A stretch of DNA of 10,867 nt from the NCBI GenBank assembly GCA_026997055.1, contig JALWJU010000499.1, forward strand, positions 1-10,867, written 5' to 3'. A program made the translations under genes and the position numbers. The notes beneath the pieces are model-generated. The model was not told where the DNA came from, did no database searches, and worked only from the letters and a program-made list of their open reading frames with translations. This DNA comes from Paracoccaceae bacterium (GTDB lineage: Bacteria > Pseudomonadota > Alphaproteobacteria > Rhodobacterales > Rhodobacteraceae). Shown one piece after another: positions 1 to 6,684 of the stretch (position 1 is its first letter; every line of letters starts with the position of its first letter).

Positions 1-132
1 GCAGGCCGGGAGGGGCGGGAGAGGCGGGCGCGGCGCTTCTGACAGGCAGGGATTTCGCCGGGCTCCGGCCCCGGCGACCGGGCGATTTTTCTGCGAAAAA
101 TCGCCTCCCGCGGCGCGGCCGCGCGGCCCGGC
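1..132. other. Left-edge noncoding stretch, possible tail of an upstream gene
   Basis: One plus-strand frame is open from base 1 to a TGA at 40-42 and reads as a short Gly/Arg-rich tail ending in RRARRF. This could be the C-terminus of a gene lying to the left, but 13 codons are too few to decide. The rest is very GC-rich and holds a perfect hairpin (81-105) and a 12-bp perfect palindrome GCGCGGCCGCGC at 113-124. I see no complete gene here. Confidence 0.3.
81..105. terminator. Perfect 11-bp hairpin between gene ends, terminator-like
   Basis: Arms GGCGATTTTTC (81-91) and GAAAAATCGCC (95-105) pair perfectly around a TGC loop. The hairpin lies 28 bp past the stop codon of the minus-strand lipoprotein gene and about 40 bp past the possible end of an upstream plus-strand gene, where a shared terminator would be expected. 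Neither strand has a T tract after the stem; the T run lies inside the stem. It could instead be a dispersed intergenic palindrome. Confidence 0.5.
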
Positions 133-555
133 TCAGGCCTCGACCAGCTCGCACTCGATCGCCTCCATGGTCAGTTCGAGGCTGTGGATGTCCCATGTAT
201 CCACCACGTCGCATTCATAGCTGAGATTTACCGGGAGCGGCGGTGCCGGTGCCTCGCCGCCGCAGGCCAGCGTCGCCTTCATCAGCGCCTGATCGCCCTT
301 GAGCGAATTCTTGCGGATATCGCAGCCGGTGGCCTGGCGGATCGCCAGTTCGGCCTTGGCAAGGACCTCGCTGCGCCTTGGCAGCATTTCGCGCGAGATA
401 CGGTAAACCTCCACCTTGTTGTCGCGCCGATAGACGGCGAAGCGGGAACCGCCGATTTCGACCATGGTCCCCTCCGCCCCCATGAATGCGACCGACGGGC
501 TGTCGCAGGCAGACAGCCCGGCACATAGCAGCGCCAGGAGTGCTTTACGGTGCAA
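133..555 (-). CDS. Small lipoprotein of unknown function
   Basis: Encodes 140 residues. The N-terminus is a lipoprotein signal peptide: basic start (HRK), hydrophobic stretch at about 5-14, and lipobox LSAC with the lipidated Cys at 17. Asp18 follows; in enterobacteria Asp at +2 retains lipoproteins in the inner membrane, but that rule is unproven in alphaproteobacteria. The mature part is short and acidic near the end, with four further cysteines and a proline-rich PAPPLP linker. The start is TTG; it is chosen because an AGGGGAGG Shine-Dalgarno (563-570 complement) lies 7 nt before it and the signal peptide begins there. The first 41-55 bp upstream hold a CtrA-like box. I do not recognise the family and assign no function. 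It is transcribed divergently from the TsoY-like gene. Confidence 0.75.
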   Translation of the reverse strand: MHRKALLALLCAGLSACDSPSVAFMGAEGTMVEIGGSRFAVYRRDNKVEVYRISREMLPRRSEVLAKAELAIRQATGCDIRKNSLKGDQALMKATLACGGEAPAPPLPVNLSYECDVVDTWDIHSLELTMEAIECELVEA

Positions 556-595
556 GTGCGATCCTCCCCTTTGCCCACAGGATATCTTGCAATGG

Positions 596-610
596 TTAAC
601 AAAATGTTAG
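596..610 (-). promoter_or_regulatory. CtrA-like box upstream of the lipoprotein gene
   Basis: Plus-strand TTAACAAAATGTTAG fits the CtrA consensus TTAA-N7-TTAA at 7 of 8 positions. Read on the minus strand it continues as CTAA-N7-TTAACCAT, whose TTAACCAT also matches the CtrA half-site. It sits 41-55 bp before the TTG start of the minus-strand lipoprotein gene, a usual place for CtrA at a -35 region. AT-rich octamers are rare in this GC-rich window. Binding is inferred, not shown. Confidence 0.45.
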
Positions 611-879
611 GGATACAGGCCCATGAACTCCGCGCCGTCAGGCAGGCGGATTTTCGCCCTGAACAGGCGCAAGAACGCAGGAATAGCACTCGTTCGCCCG
701 GAATCCTTCCGCTGGAAGTTTTCTTTTCCGACTCGCTTCAATGCCCTGCACGCATCCGGGGGAAGATCCGCCGGACTGCGCGTGGGAGATCAATGGGGCC
801 TGCCCCTGACGCCGGATGCCGGCCGTTCCTGCCTGCGACATCCTGCCAGGGTGCATATGGGGACGAACAGCCTAAATAC

Positions 880-895
880 ATTCACAATCTTGAAT
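880..895 (+). promoter_or_regulatory. ATTC-N8-GAAT palindrome, SqrR/BigR-like operator
   Basis: The 16 bp ATTCACAATCTTGAAT form the inverted repeat ATTCA-N6-TGAAT and match exactly the ATTC-N8-GAAT motif that I recall being reported for the Rhodobacter persulfide sensor SqrR and its BigR relatives (ArsR family). It ends 21 bp before the ATG of the TsoY-like gene, so a bound repressor could block transcription. A partial -10-like TATGAT (895-900) overlaps its end but would start transcription right at the ribosome site, so I do not call it. The regulator itself is not in the window. Confidence 0.5.
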
Positions 896-916
896 ATGAT
901 CCAAGCGGAGACAGCA

Positions 917-2122
917 ATGAACATCCAACGCCCGGCGGACAAGTACACGCCGATCTACTTCCTCGCCTCGGTCGGGGCCGGTGGCCTCACCGTCACCTTC
1001 TTCATGTACCTCCTGTTCTGGGTACCGCACCCGGGCCGCGCGGTGCCGGTATTCGAGGACATCACGACGGCCTTCAGCGGCGGTTCCGCCGCCCTGAAGG
1101 CAGCCATCCTCCTGGCCATGGCGGGCATCGCCCTGTTTACCTTTCTCAACCTCAAGTACCTGTTCTGGAACCTCTCGGCCTACAGGGCCTTCCGCGCCAC
1201 CGAAGCCTTCAGAACCCTGCGCGAATCAAACGCCGAGACCACCCTGCTGGCCATGCCTCTGGCCCTGGCCATGTCGATCAACGCCCTGTTCATCGCCGGG
1301 CTGGTCTTCGTCCCCGGGCTGTGGAGCGCGGTCGAATATCTCTTTCCCTTCGCCATGGCGGCATTCCTTGCAATCGGCGTGATTGCCCTGTCGGTCATCG
1401 GCGATTTCCTGGGCCGGGTGCTGTCCAAAGGCGGGGTGTTCGACGTCACCGCCAACAATTCCTTCACCCAGCTGGTGCCGGTCTTCGCCCTGGCCATGAT
1501 CGCCGTCGGCCTGTCCGCCCCTGCCGCCATGAGCACCAATGCCACGGTTGTCGGCATCAGTCTCGTCGGCTCGACCTTCTTCGGCGTCGCGGCCGTGGTC
1601 TATGGGGTGATCGCACTGATCGTCGCCTTCAACTCGATGCTGCATTACGGCACCGCCCGCGAAGCCGCCCCGACCCTGATGATCGTGATCCCGATCCTGA
1701 CCACCCTGGGGATCATGTTCATCCGCCAGGCCCACGGGCTGCACACCCAGTTCGAAGGCCATACCTCGCCCGGCGAGACCCTGACCTTCCTGGCGCGTAT
1801 CCTGGCGGTGCAGTTCGCCTTCCTCGGCCTTGGCCTGGTGGTGCTGCGCCAGCAGAGATATTTCTCCGACTTCGTGTTCGGCTCCAGAACCTCGCCCGGC
1901 TCCTACGCCCTGGTCTGCCCCGGTGTCGCCCTCTCGGTGATGCTGTTCTTCTTCACCAACAAGGGGCTGGTCGCCACCGGCATCATCGAAAAATTCGGCA
2001 CCGCCTACTGGATCGTCACCGGGCTGGCGATTCTGTTCCAGCTGGCCATGGTGGTGCTGGTCTTCCGCCTGAATCGCCAGCACTTCGCCAAGGCCCCGCA
2101 GCAGGCGGTACCCGCCGAATAG
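917..2122 (+). CDS. Ten-helix inner-membrane protein, TsoY-like
   Basis: Encodes 401 residues. About ten hydrophobic segments are visible, near 14-36, 58-84, 107-134, 141-168, 184-205, 209-239, 252-269, 288-311, 329-347 and 363-384, so it is a polytopic inner-membrane protein, probably a transporter or channel. Notable stretches are FWNLSAYRAFR (83-93), NSFTQLVPVFALAM (181-194) and YALVCPGVA (330-338). Cys334 is the only cysteine in the protein. From memory these resemble the TsoY family, some members of which are said to be selenoproteins; substrate and activity are unknown to me. The ATG at 917 is chosen because GGAG (907-910) lies 6 nt before it and the first helix soon follows; an in-frame ATG at 857 is less likely. 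The gene stands alone between a SqrR-like operator and a strong terminator. A 10-helix TDT/SLAC1-like carrier is an alternative. Confidence 0.75.
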   Translation: MNIQRPADKYTPIYFLASVGAGGLTVTFFMYLLFWVPHPGRAVPVFEDITTAFSGGSAALKAAILLAMAGIALFTFLNLKYLFWNLSAYRAFRATEAFRTLRESNAETTLLAMPLALAMSINALFIAGLVFVPGLWSAVEYLFPFAMAAFLAIGVIALSVIGDFLGRVLSKGGVFDVTANNSFTQLVPVFALAMIAVGLSAPAAMSTNATVVGISLVGSTFFGVAAVVYGVIALIVAFNSMLHYGTAREAAPTLMIVIPILTTLGIMFIRQAHGLHTQFEGHTSPGETLTFLARILAVQFAFLGLGLVVLRQQRYFSDFVFGSRTSPGSYALVCPGVALSVMLFFFTNKGLVATGIIEKFGTAYWIVTGLAILFQLAMVVLVFRLNRQHFAKAPQQAVPAE

Positions 2123-2159
2123 TCTGCCGGAAACCGAAATCGAAACCGGAAAGAACAGG

Positions 2160-2186
2160 CGCGGCACCCGGGGGGTGCCGCGTTTT
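2160..2186 (+). terminator. Intrinsic terminator after the TsoY-like gene
   Basis: Arms CGCGGCACCC (2160-2169) and GGGTGCCGCG (2173-2182) pair perfectly over a GGG loop and are followed by TTTT (2183-2186). It begins 37 bp past the stop codon and separates the membrane-protein transcript from cobO. Confidence 0.85.
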
Positions 2187-2253
2187 CTGTTGCACAGGTA
2201 CACGTCAGGCCACAAGGTAACATGGCGAGCAAGCCGCGAACCGGGAGAGCGAC

Positions 2254-2862
2254 ATGAGTCAGGACAACGACCGCCACGCCATGAAGATGGCCAGAAAGAA
2301 GGCCGCCCGCGAAAGGATCATGGCCACCAAGACCGCCGAAAAGGGGCTGATCATCGTCCATACAGGCAAGGGCAAGGGCAAATCTTCAGCCGCCTTCGGA
2401 ATGATCTTCCGCGCCATTGCCCACGGGATGCAATCGGCGGTGGTGCAGTTCATCAAGGGCGGCATGGAGTGCGGCGAGCGCAATCTGATCCAGGCACATT
2501 TCAGCGACATCTGCGCCTTTCACACCATGGGCGAAGGCTTTACCTGGGAGACGCAGGATCGCCAGCGCGATATCGAAATGGCCGGAACCGCCTGGGAAAA
2601 GTCAAAGGAGCTGATCCGCGATGCGAAAAACCGGATGGTGCTGCTCGACGAAATCAATATCGCGATCCGATACGGCTACCTGGATGTGGCGGAGGTGGTG
2701 AACTTTCTGCAGAAGGAGAAGCCGGAAATGAGCCATGTGATCCTGACCGGGCGCAATGCGGCGCCGGAAGTGATCGAGGCCGCCGATCTGGTTACCGAAA
2801 TGGAGCTCATAAAACACCCCTTCCGCTCCGGCATAAAGGCACAGGCGGGGGTGGAATTCTGA
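2254..2862 (+). CDS. cobO: Corrinoid adenosyltransferase CobO (CobA/BtuR family)
   Basis: Encodes 202 residues, the normal length. The enzyme transfers the 5'-deoxyadenosyl group of ATP to the Co(I) form of cob(I)yrinic acid a,c-diamide or cobalamin, in the cytoplasm, giving the adenosyl cofactor. Family marks visible: P-loop GKGKGKSS at 38-45, preceded by HT; Walker-B-like MVLLDEIN at 128-135; FTWET at 96-100; GRNAAPEV at 166-173; and the C-terminal KHPFRSGIKAQAGVEF. The first 30 residues are basic and helical, as usual for the family. The ATG is supported by GGGAG (2243-2247) 6 nt upstream. No other cobalamin genes are beside it, and the 67 bp between the previous terminator and the start are too short for a cobalamin riboswitch. 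It faces flgI convergently across 200 bp. Confidence 0.95.
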   Translation: MSQDNDRHAMKMARKKAARERIMATKTAEKGLIIVHTGKGKGKSSAAFGMIFRAIAHGMQSAVVQFIKGGMECGERNLIQAHFSDICAFHTMGEGFTWETQDRQRDIEMAGTAWEKSKELIRDAKNRMVLLDEINIAIRYGYLDVAEVVNFLQKEKPEMSHVILTGRNAAPEVIEAADLVTEMELIKHPFRSGIKAQAGVEF

Positions 2863-2922
2863 GCCCGCCCTCTCTCGGAATTGCCGCTGGCGACTCGATC
2901 CGGAACGGGCTTGCAGAAGGGT

Positions 2923-2951
2923 AAAAGGCCCCGGAGAAAGACCCGAAGCCT
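2923..2951 (-). terminator. Terminator of the flgEKLI operon
   Basis: Read on the minus strand, AGGCTTCGGG (2951-2942) pairs over its full 10 positions with TCCGGGGCCT (2935-2926), three of the pairs being G-U, around a 6-nt loop, and is followed by TTT (2925-2923). It lies about 110 bp past the flgI stop. On the plus strand the wobble pairs become A-C mismatches, so it should act mainly on the flagellar transcript. The remaining intergenic bases 2863-3062 show no convincing gene. Confidence 0.55.
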
Positions 2952-3062
2952 GCGCGCCCGGACCACATCCGGCCCCCTCGCGGAGCTCGCTCGGTGAGGA
3001 GCGCGGCGCTCATTCCGATGCAACCTGATGCGATTCCGCCGCGCCCCTGCCGCTGCGGGAGA

Positions 3063-4184
3063 TCAGCGCACGATGAATTCCGCATTCAGCGCTCCCGCCG
3101 CCTTGATGCTCTTGAGGATGTCAATCATGTCGCGCGGCGATACGCCCAGCGCATTCAGCCCGGCAATCACTTCCGAAAGCGTGGTCCCCCCGCGAAGCTC
3201 GGCCAGGCCGGTGCCCGGCTCTTCGTCGATCGAGGCGCTGGTGCGCGGCACCACGATCGACTCGCCGGCGGCAAAGGGGTTGGGCTGCACGACAACCGGC
3301 TCTTCCTGGATGCGCAGCGTCAGATTGCCCTGGCTCACTGCCACCCGGTTGATGCGTACATCCTCCCCCATGACGATCGTACCCGAGCGCTGGTCCACCA
3401 CCACCCGGGCCTTGACTTCCGGAATGACGGTGAGATTCTCGATCTCGCCGATGGCATGGGCTGGCGACAGCGCCCCGGTGGCGCCGATATCCAGAAGGAC
3501 GGTACCCGAATCGAGCATCCGGGCCACGACCCGCCCATATTTTCCGTTGATCTCGTTTTCGATCCGCCCTGCCGTGGTGAAATCCGGGTTGCGCAATGCC
3601 AGCCGGATCGAGGACAGCTGGGTAAAATCGAATTCGAGCTCGCGCTCGACCCGCGCTCCCGATGGGATCATCCCGGCCGTAGGCACCCCCTGCACGACGC
3701 TGGCCCCGTCTCCTTCCGCCGAGACGCCGCCGGCGATGACCGTTCCCTGGGCGACGGCATAGATCTCGCCATCTGCTGCGGTCAGCGGGGTCATGATCAG
3801 AGTACCGCCCAGCAGGCTCTTGGCATCGCCAATGGCGGAAACAGTCACATCAATACGTGTCCCCGCTCGGGCAAAGGGCGGCAGCTCGGCTGTGACGAAT
3901 ACCGCCGCCACGTTCTTTGGTCGGAATTGCTCGCCGGTGATGTTGACCCCGAGGCGCTCGAGGATGTTGGACATGATATCCTCGGTAAACGGTGCATTTC
4001 GGATGCCGTCCCCGGTACCATTGAGCCCGACGACCAGGCCATAACCGATCAGATCATTGCCCCGGACGCCGTCGAATTCCACCAGGTCCTTGATCCGGAT
4101 CGAGGGGCCGGCAAGCCCCTGCCCAGGCAGAAACGCCAGCAGCATCAACACTACGATACATATGTAACGATGCAGCAATATCAT
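3063..4184 (-). CDS. flgI: Flagellar P-ring protein FlgI
   Basis: Encodes 373 residues, a normal length for FlgI, which forms the P ring around the flagellar rod in the periplasm at the peptidoglycan layer. Residues 1-25 are a Sec signal peptide with probable cleavage GLA-G. The mature N-terminus SIRIKDLVEFDGVRGNDLIGYGLVVGLNGTGD carries the family's hallmark; the rest keeps the FlgI pattern through the end, including GLAELRGGTTLSEVIAGLNA near the C-terminus and the final LNAEFIVR. The ATG overlaps the flgL stop in an ATGA junction (4181-4184), and no good Shine-Dalgarno precedes it, so translation is probably coupled to flgL. It is the last gene of the operon; the L-ring gene flgH and flgA are not in the window. 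Confidence 0.96.
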   Translation of the reverse strand: MILLHRYICIVVLMLLAFLPGQGLAGPSIRIKDLVEFDGVRGNDLIGYGLVVGLNGTGDGIRNAPFTEDIMSNILERLGVNITGEQFRPKNVAAVFVTAELPPFARAGTRIDVTVSAIGDAKSLLGGTLIMTPLTAADGEIYAVAQGTVIAGGVSAEGDGASVVQGVPTAGMIPSGARVERELEFDFTQLSSIRLALRNPDFTTAGRIENEINGKYGRVVARMLDSGTVLLDIGATGALSPAHAIGEIENLTVIPEVKARVVVDQRSGTIVMGEDVRINRVAVSQGNLTLRIQEEPVVVQPNPFAAGESIVVPRTSASIDEEPGTGLAELRGGTTLSEVIAGLNALGVSPRDMIDILKSIKAAGALNAEFIVR

Positions 4185-5191
4185 CGCATGAAATCCGTGA
4201 AATTGAGGCGCGCCAGGCGCGCGGTGACAGTGTATAATGTCTCCAGCTGGCCATAGGCGGCCTCCAGTCTGCTTGCCGTCTCATAAGGATCGACGGCGAT
4301 CAGTTGGTTGCGGGCCAGTTCAAGTGATGTTTTCTCAGCCGATATGCGACTGTCCGCATCCTCGATTCGCTCCTGGGTCACGCCAAGTTCGGCGCGCAAG
4401 GCGGTCAGGTCCTGATCCGCATTGATCAGCCGCTCGCCTGCGGTCTGGAGCAAGGTGATCTGCCCGGAGGGATTACCGCTCGGCACCCCCTCTCCTACCA
4501 ATGCCGCAAGCGCGAATCCTTTCATCATCTCGCGCAGCGCCGGGTCGTCGGCGCGAAAATCCGGCTGTATCCGCTCATTTTCGCTCAGCTGGAACACGGC
4601 CATTGGCGTATCCGATCCGAGATAACCATCGGTCTCGAAACCGCCACCCGGCGCATCGAACCAATCGTCCACCGCAGCCACCACCCCGGCAGCGGTGGTT
4701 TCTGCTGCCGTCGCCGCTTTCAGGGCGGCCAGCATGTCGCTTGCGTCTGCGATGGCGGCCCGATCTGTCGCCCCGCCACCGAACAATGCCCGCCCCCCGG
4801 CCTGGGCATTCAGAGCATCGGTCAACACTGCAAAACGCTGGCGCGCATTCTCTGCGAGGGTTTGGCGGGTGGCCGCATTATCGGTGCTCTGTACCGTCAG
4901 CAATGCGGAACTCAGCGCGCGCCCGTTTTCCTGCACGCTTTTCAGAGAGGTCTGCATGGCTTCGGTCACAAACGCCGCTTCGCCTGCCGCCATCTTTCGC
5001 GATTCCGCTGTCGTCAGCAGGCGCTCGATATCCGCGATCGGGCCGAAATCACCGGTCAGGGCAGCGGAAATGTCCTCGCGTATGCCCGTGGTCATTTCCC
5101 GACTGAGTCGGGTGAGGTCGGTCTTCAGGCCGCCGGCCAGTTGGCGCCCCTGGAAGATGCGGGCAAGATCACCTATCGAGACCAGGTTCAT
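4181..5191 (-). CDS. flgL: Hook-filament junction protein FlgL, Rhodobacterales type
   Basis: Encodes 336 residues. FlgL (HAP3) links the hook-associated FlgK ring to the flagellin filament and is exported by the flagellar type III system, so it has no signal peptide. The N-terminus MNLVSIGDLARIFQ followed by a helical, Leu/Thr-rich region with LSREMTTGIREDI, and a C-terminal coiled-coil ending ARLNFTDFMR, match the flagellin-like ends of FlgL. The middle is divergent and low in recognisable motifs. Sequence and size resemble FlgL from Rhodobacterales more than the enterobacterial protein. The ATG is preceded by AGGAAA, which overlaps the flgK stop codon 8 bp upstream, and its own stop overlaps the flgI start. 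The name also rests on its place between flgK and flgI. Confidence 0.9.
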   Translation of the reverse strand: MNLVSIGDLARIFQGRQLAGGLKTDLTRLSREMTTGIREDISAALTGDFGPIADIERLLTTAESRKMAAGEAAFVTEAMQTSLKSVQENGRALSSALLTVQSTDNAATRQTLAENARQRFAVLTDALNAQAGGRALFGGGATDRAAIADASDMLAALKAATAAETTAAGVVAAVDDWFDAPGGGFETDGYLGSDTPMAVFQLSENERIQPDFRADDPALREMMKGFALAALVGEGVPSGNPSGQITLLQTAGERLINADQDLTALRAELGVTQERIEDADSRISAEKTSLELARNQLIAVDPYETASRLEAAYGQLETLYTVTARLARLNFTDFMR

Positions 5192-5199
5192 CGGGTTTC

Positions 5200-6657
5200 C
5201 TACAAGTTCATGAGAATCTGAAGCATTTCGTCAGCCGTGGTCAGGACCCTGGCATTGGCGGCATAGGCCTGTTCGATCTGCAAAAGCTTCTGCATCTCGG
5301 CATCCGTATCGACTCCAGCTTCGAGCTCCATCATCTTGAGCGTCTCATGCCTGGCCGCAGCAAAACCCAGCTCTGCCTCACTGTTGCGGCGTTCGGCGCC
5401 GATGAGAGAAAGGTATTCGCCGGCCAGGCCGCTGGCGCTGCGGGCAGCACCGCTGAAACCGCCGGAAGCGGGCGTGCGTCTGGCGCTCAGCGCCGCTGTC
5501 ATGTCGGAGAGCAGGGCTCCGTTGCCGACATCGCCGGGCACTGCCGCTCCGAGACCGTCGCGCAGGCGCCAGGTGGCGCCGCCCTGCGCTGGATCAACCG
5601 CAGCATTGACCTTGAGGCGCTCGGAAAGCGCTACCTCGTTTGCCGGATCGAAGGTCGTACCGGCATCGGTAAACAGGCCAGGGTCACCCGAAGCGCGGGT
5701 TGCATCAAGCGCCGGATCCTGGAAACGTTCGACCAGATCGCGCGCCAGGGCGTCCAGCTGTGTCTGTGCACTCACCGCGCTTTCATCGCGAATCTCGAAC
5801 AGGGCCGCCAAGGAGCCGCCGGCGATCGGGCTGCGCGCGCCGGAAGTGGCGACCGCATTGCCATTGATCGTCAGCCCGGAAAGGACGCCCAGTTCCACGC
5901 GCATTTCCGGAACGATCATGCTGGTCCGGCTGAAGCCGAAGGTGGCGGCACGCCCATCCAGGACAATTGCCCCTCCCGGGGTGAAGAGCGCGATCTTGCC
6001 ATTCTCGCGCGGAACCTGGCGCAGGGGAACGATCGACGAGAGATCGTCGATATGCCTCTGGCGCAAATCCATCAGCGACGAGGGGTCCTGTCCACGAGCC
6101 AGGCTTTCCTGGATGGCTATATTGATATTCTCGATGGTCTTCAGGCCGGAGTTGAGCTTTTCAACCTGGGTGGCAATGGAGTGGTCGGCATCCATGCGTG
6201 CGGCCTGAATGGCGGCTGAAGACCGGTTCAACTGCCCGACCAGCCCCTGCGCCGCGTTCAGCACATTACCCAGCCGGGCCTCGCTTGCGGGATTGGCGCT
6301 GGCCTCGATCAGGGCGCTTTCGAACCGGGCCAGCCGGCCGGAAAGCGAGCCGGGCTGGTCCGGAGTGCCGAGTACCTGCTCAAGCTCCGCGAAGAAGGCG
6401 GACCTGGCATCGCCATAACCGACGCTGGCCTGGGCAAGACGCCGGTCCTCGATCAATCCTTCATCCACATCCCGCACGACCCCATCGACATGGACTCCGT
6501 ATCCGGACGGGCCTATCACGCGTGACGAAAGCTCGAGCCTGCGCGGCCCGTAGCCTTCGGTCATCGCATTGGCGACGTTGGATGAGACCACCTCGGCAGC
6601 ACGAGAAGAAGCGGTAAGGCCGGAGAGGGCATTGTAGAGGGATCCGGAGATGCTCAT
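5200..6657 (-). CDS. flgK: Hook-associated protein FlgK
   Basis: Encodes 485 residues. FlgK (HAP1) forms the first junction ring on the hook tip and is exported by the flagellar type III apparatus. The N-terminal rod-type motif is clear: SLYNALSGLTASSRAAEVVSSNVANAMTEGYG (about residues 6-37), the ANxxTxGY pattern shared by axial proteins. The C-terminus has LLQIEQAYAANARVLTTADEMLQILMNL, the usual heptad-repeat end. A central region with GSLAALFEIRD is typical of FlgK. The ATG lies 27 bp after flgE, with AAGGAG about 8 nt upstream. It is shorter than enterobacterial FlgK (about 545 residues) but normal for alphaproteobacteria. Confidence 0.95.
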   Translation of the reverse strand: MSISGSLYNALSGLTASSRAAEVVSSNVANAMTEGYGPRRLELSSRVIGPSGYGVHVDGVVRDVDEGLIEDRRLAQASVGYGDARSAFFAELEQVLGTPDQPGSLSGRLARFESALIEASANPASEARLGNVLNAAQGLVGQLNRSSAAIQAARMDADHSIATQVEKLNSGLKTIENINIAIQESLARGQDPSSLMDLRQRHIDDLSSIVPLRQVPRENGKIALFTPGGAIVLDGRAATFGFSRTSMIVPEMRVELGVLSGLTINGNAVATSGARSPIAGGSLAALFEIRDESAVSAQTQLDALARDLVERFQDPALDATRASGDPGLFTDAGTTFDPANEVALSERLKVNAAVDPAQGGATWRLRDGLGAAVPGDVGNGALLSDMTAALSARRTPASGGFSGAARSASGLAGEYLSLIGAERRNSEAELGFAAARHETLKMMELEAGVDTDAEMQKLLQIEQAYAANARVLTTADEMLQILMNL

Positions 6658-6684
6658 CGGGAGGGCTCCTTCCGGCGCTCAGGG

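Larger units (their letters stand above)
556..916. other. 361-bp divergent intergenic region
   Basis: This stretch separates the lipoprotein gene from the TsoY-like gene. It contains a CtrA-like box (596-610, with the overlapping minus-strand octamer TTAACCAT at 592-599) near the lipoprotein start, and an ATTC-N8-GAAT palindrome (880-895) near the other start. A frame in phase with the membrane-protein gene is open from an ATG at 623, but its translation is Arg-rich, has no membrane or signal character and has no good ribosome site, so I treat it as noncoding. No confident -35/-10 pair was found in the middle, 630-850. Confidence 0.6.

Noticed and set aside
891..905. FNR-like site TTGAATATGATCCAA
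   Set aside because: The half-sites are one base too far apart compared with TTGAT-N4-ATCAA.
623..916. 98-codon in-frame open extension upstream of the membrane-protein ATG
   Set aside because: It is Arg/Ser-rich with no signal or membrane character, lacks a good ribosome site, and would place the operator-like palindrome inside the coding region; the ATG at 917 has GGAG at the right distance.
550..2220. Long plus-strand frame overlapping the membrane-protein gene in another phase
   Set aside because: Its product is rich in Arg, Pro and Gly, typical of a shadow frame in GC-rich DNA, while the other frame gives a coherent membrane protein.
2187..2253. Cobalamin riboswitch before cobO
   Set aside because: Only 67 bp remain after the terminator, far too short for a cobalamin riboswitch, and no B12-box-like sequence was seen.
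2676..3023. Minus-strand open frame spanning the cobO end and the convergent gap
   Set aside because: It overlaps cobO antisense, is Arg-rich, has no family resemblance and no ribosome site, and would run through the flgI terminator.
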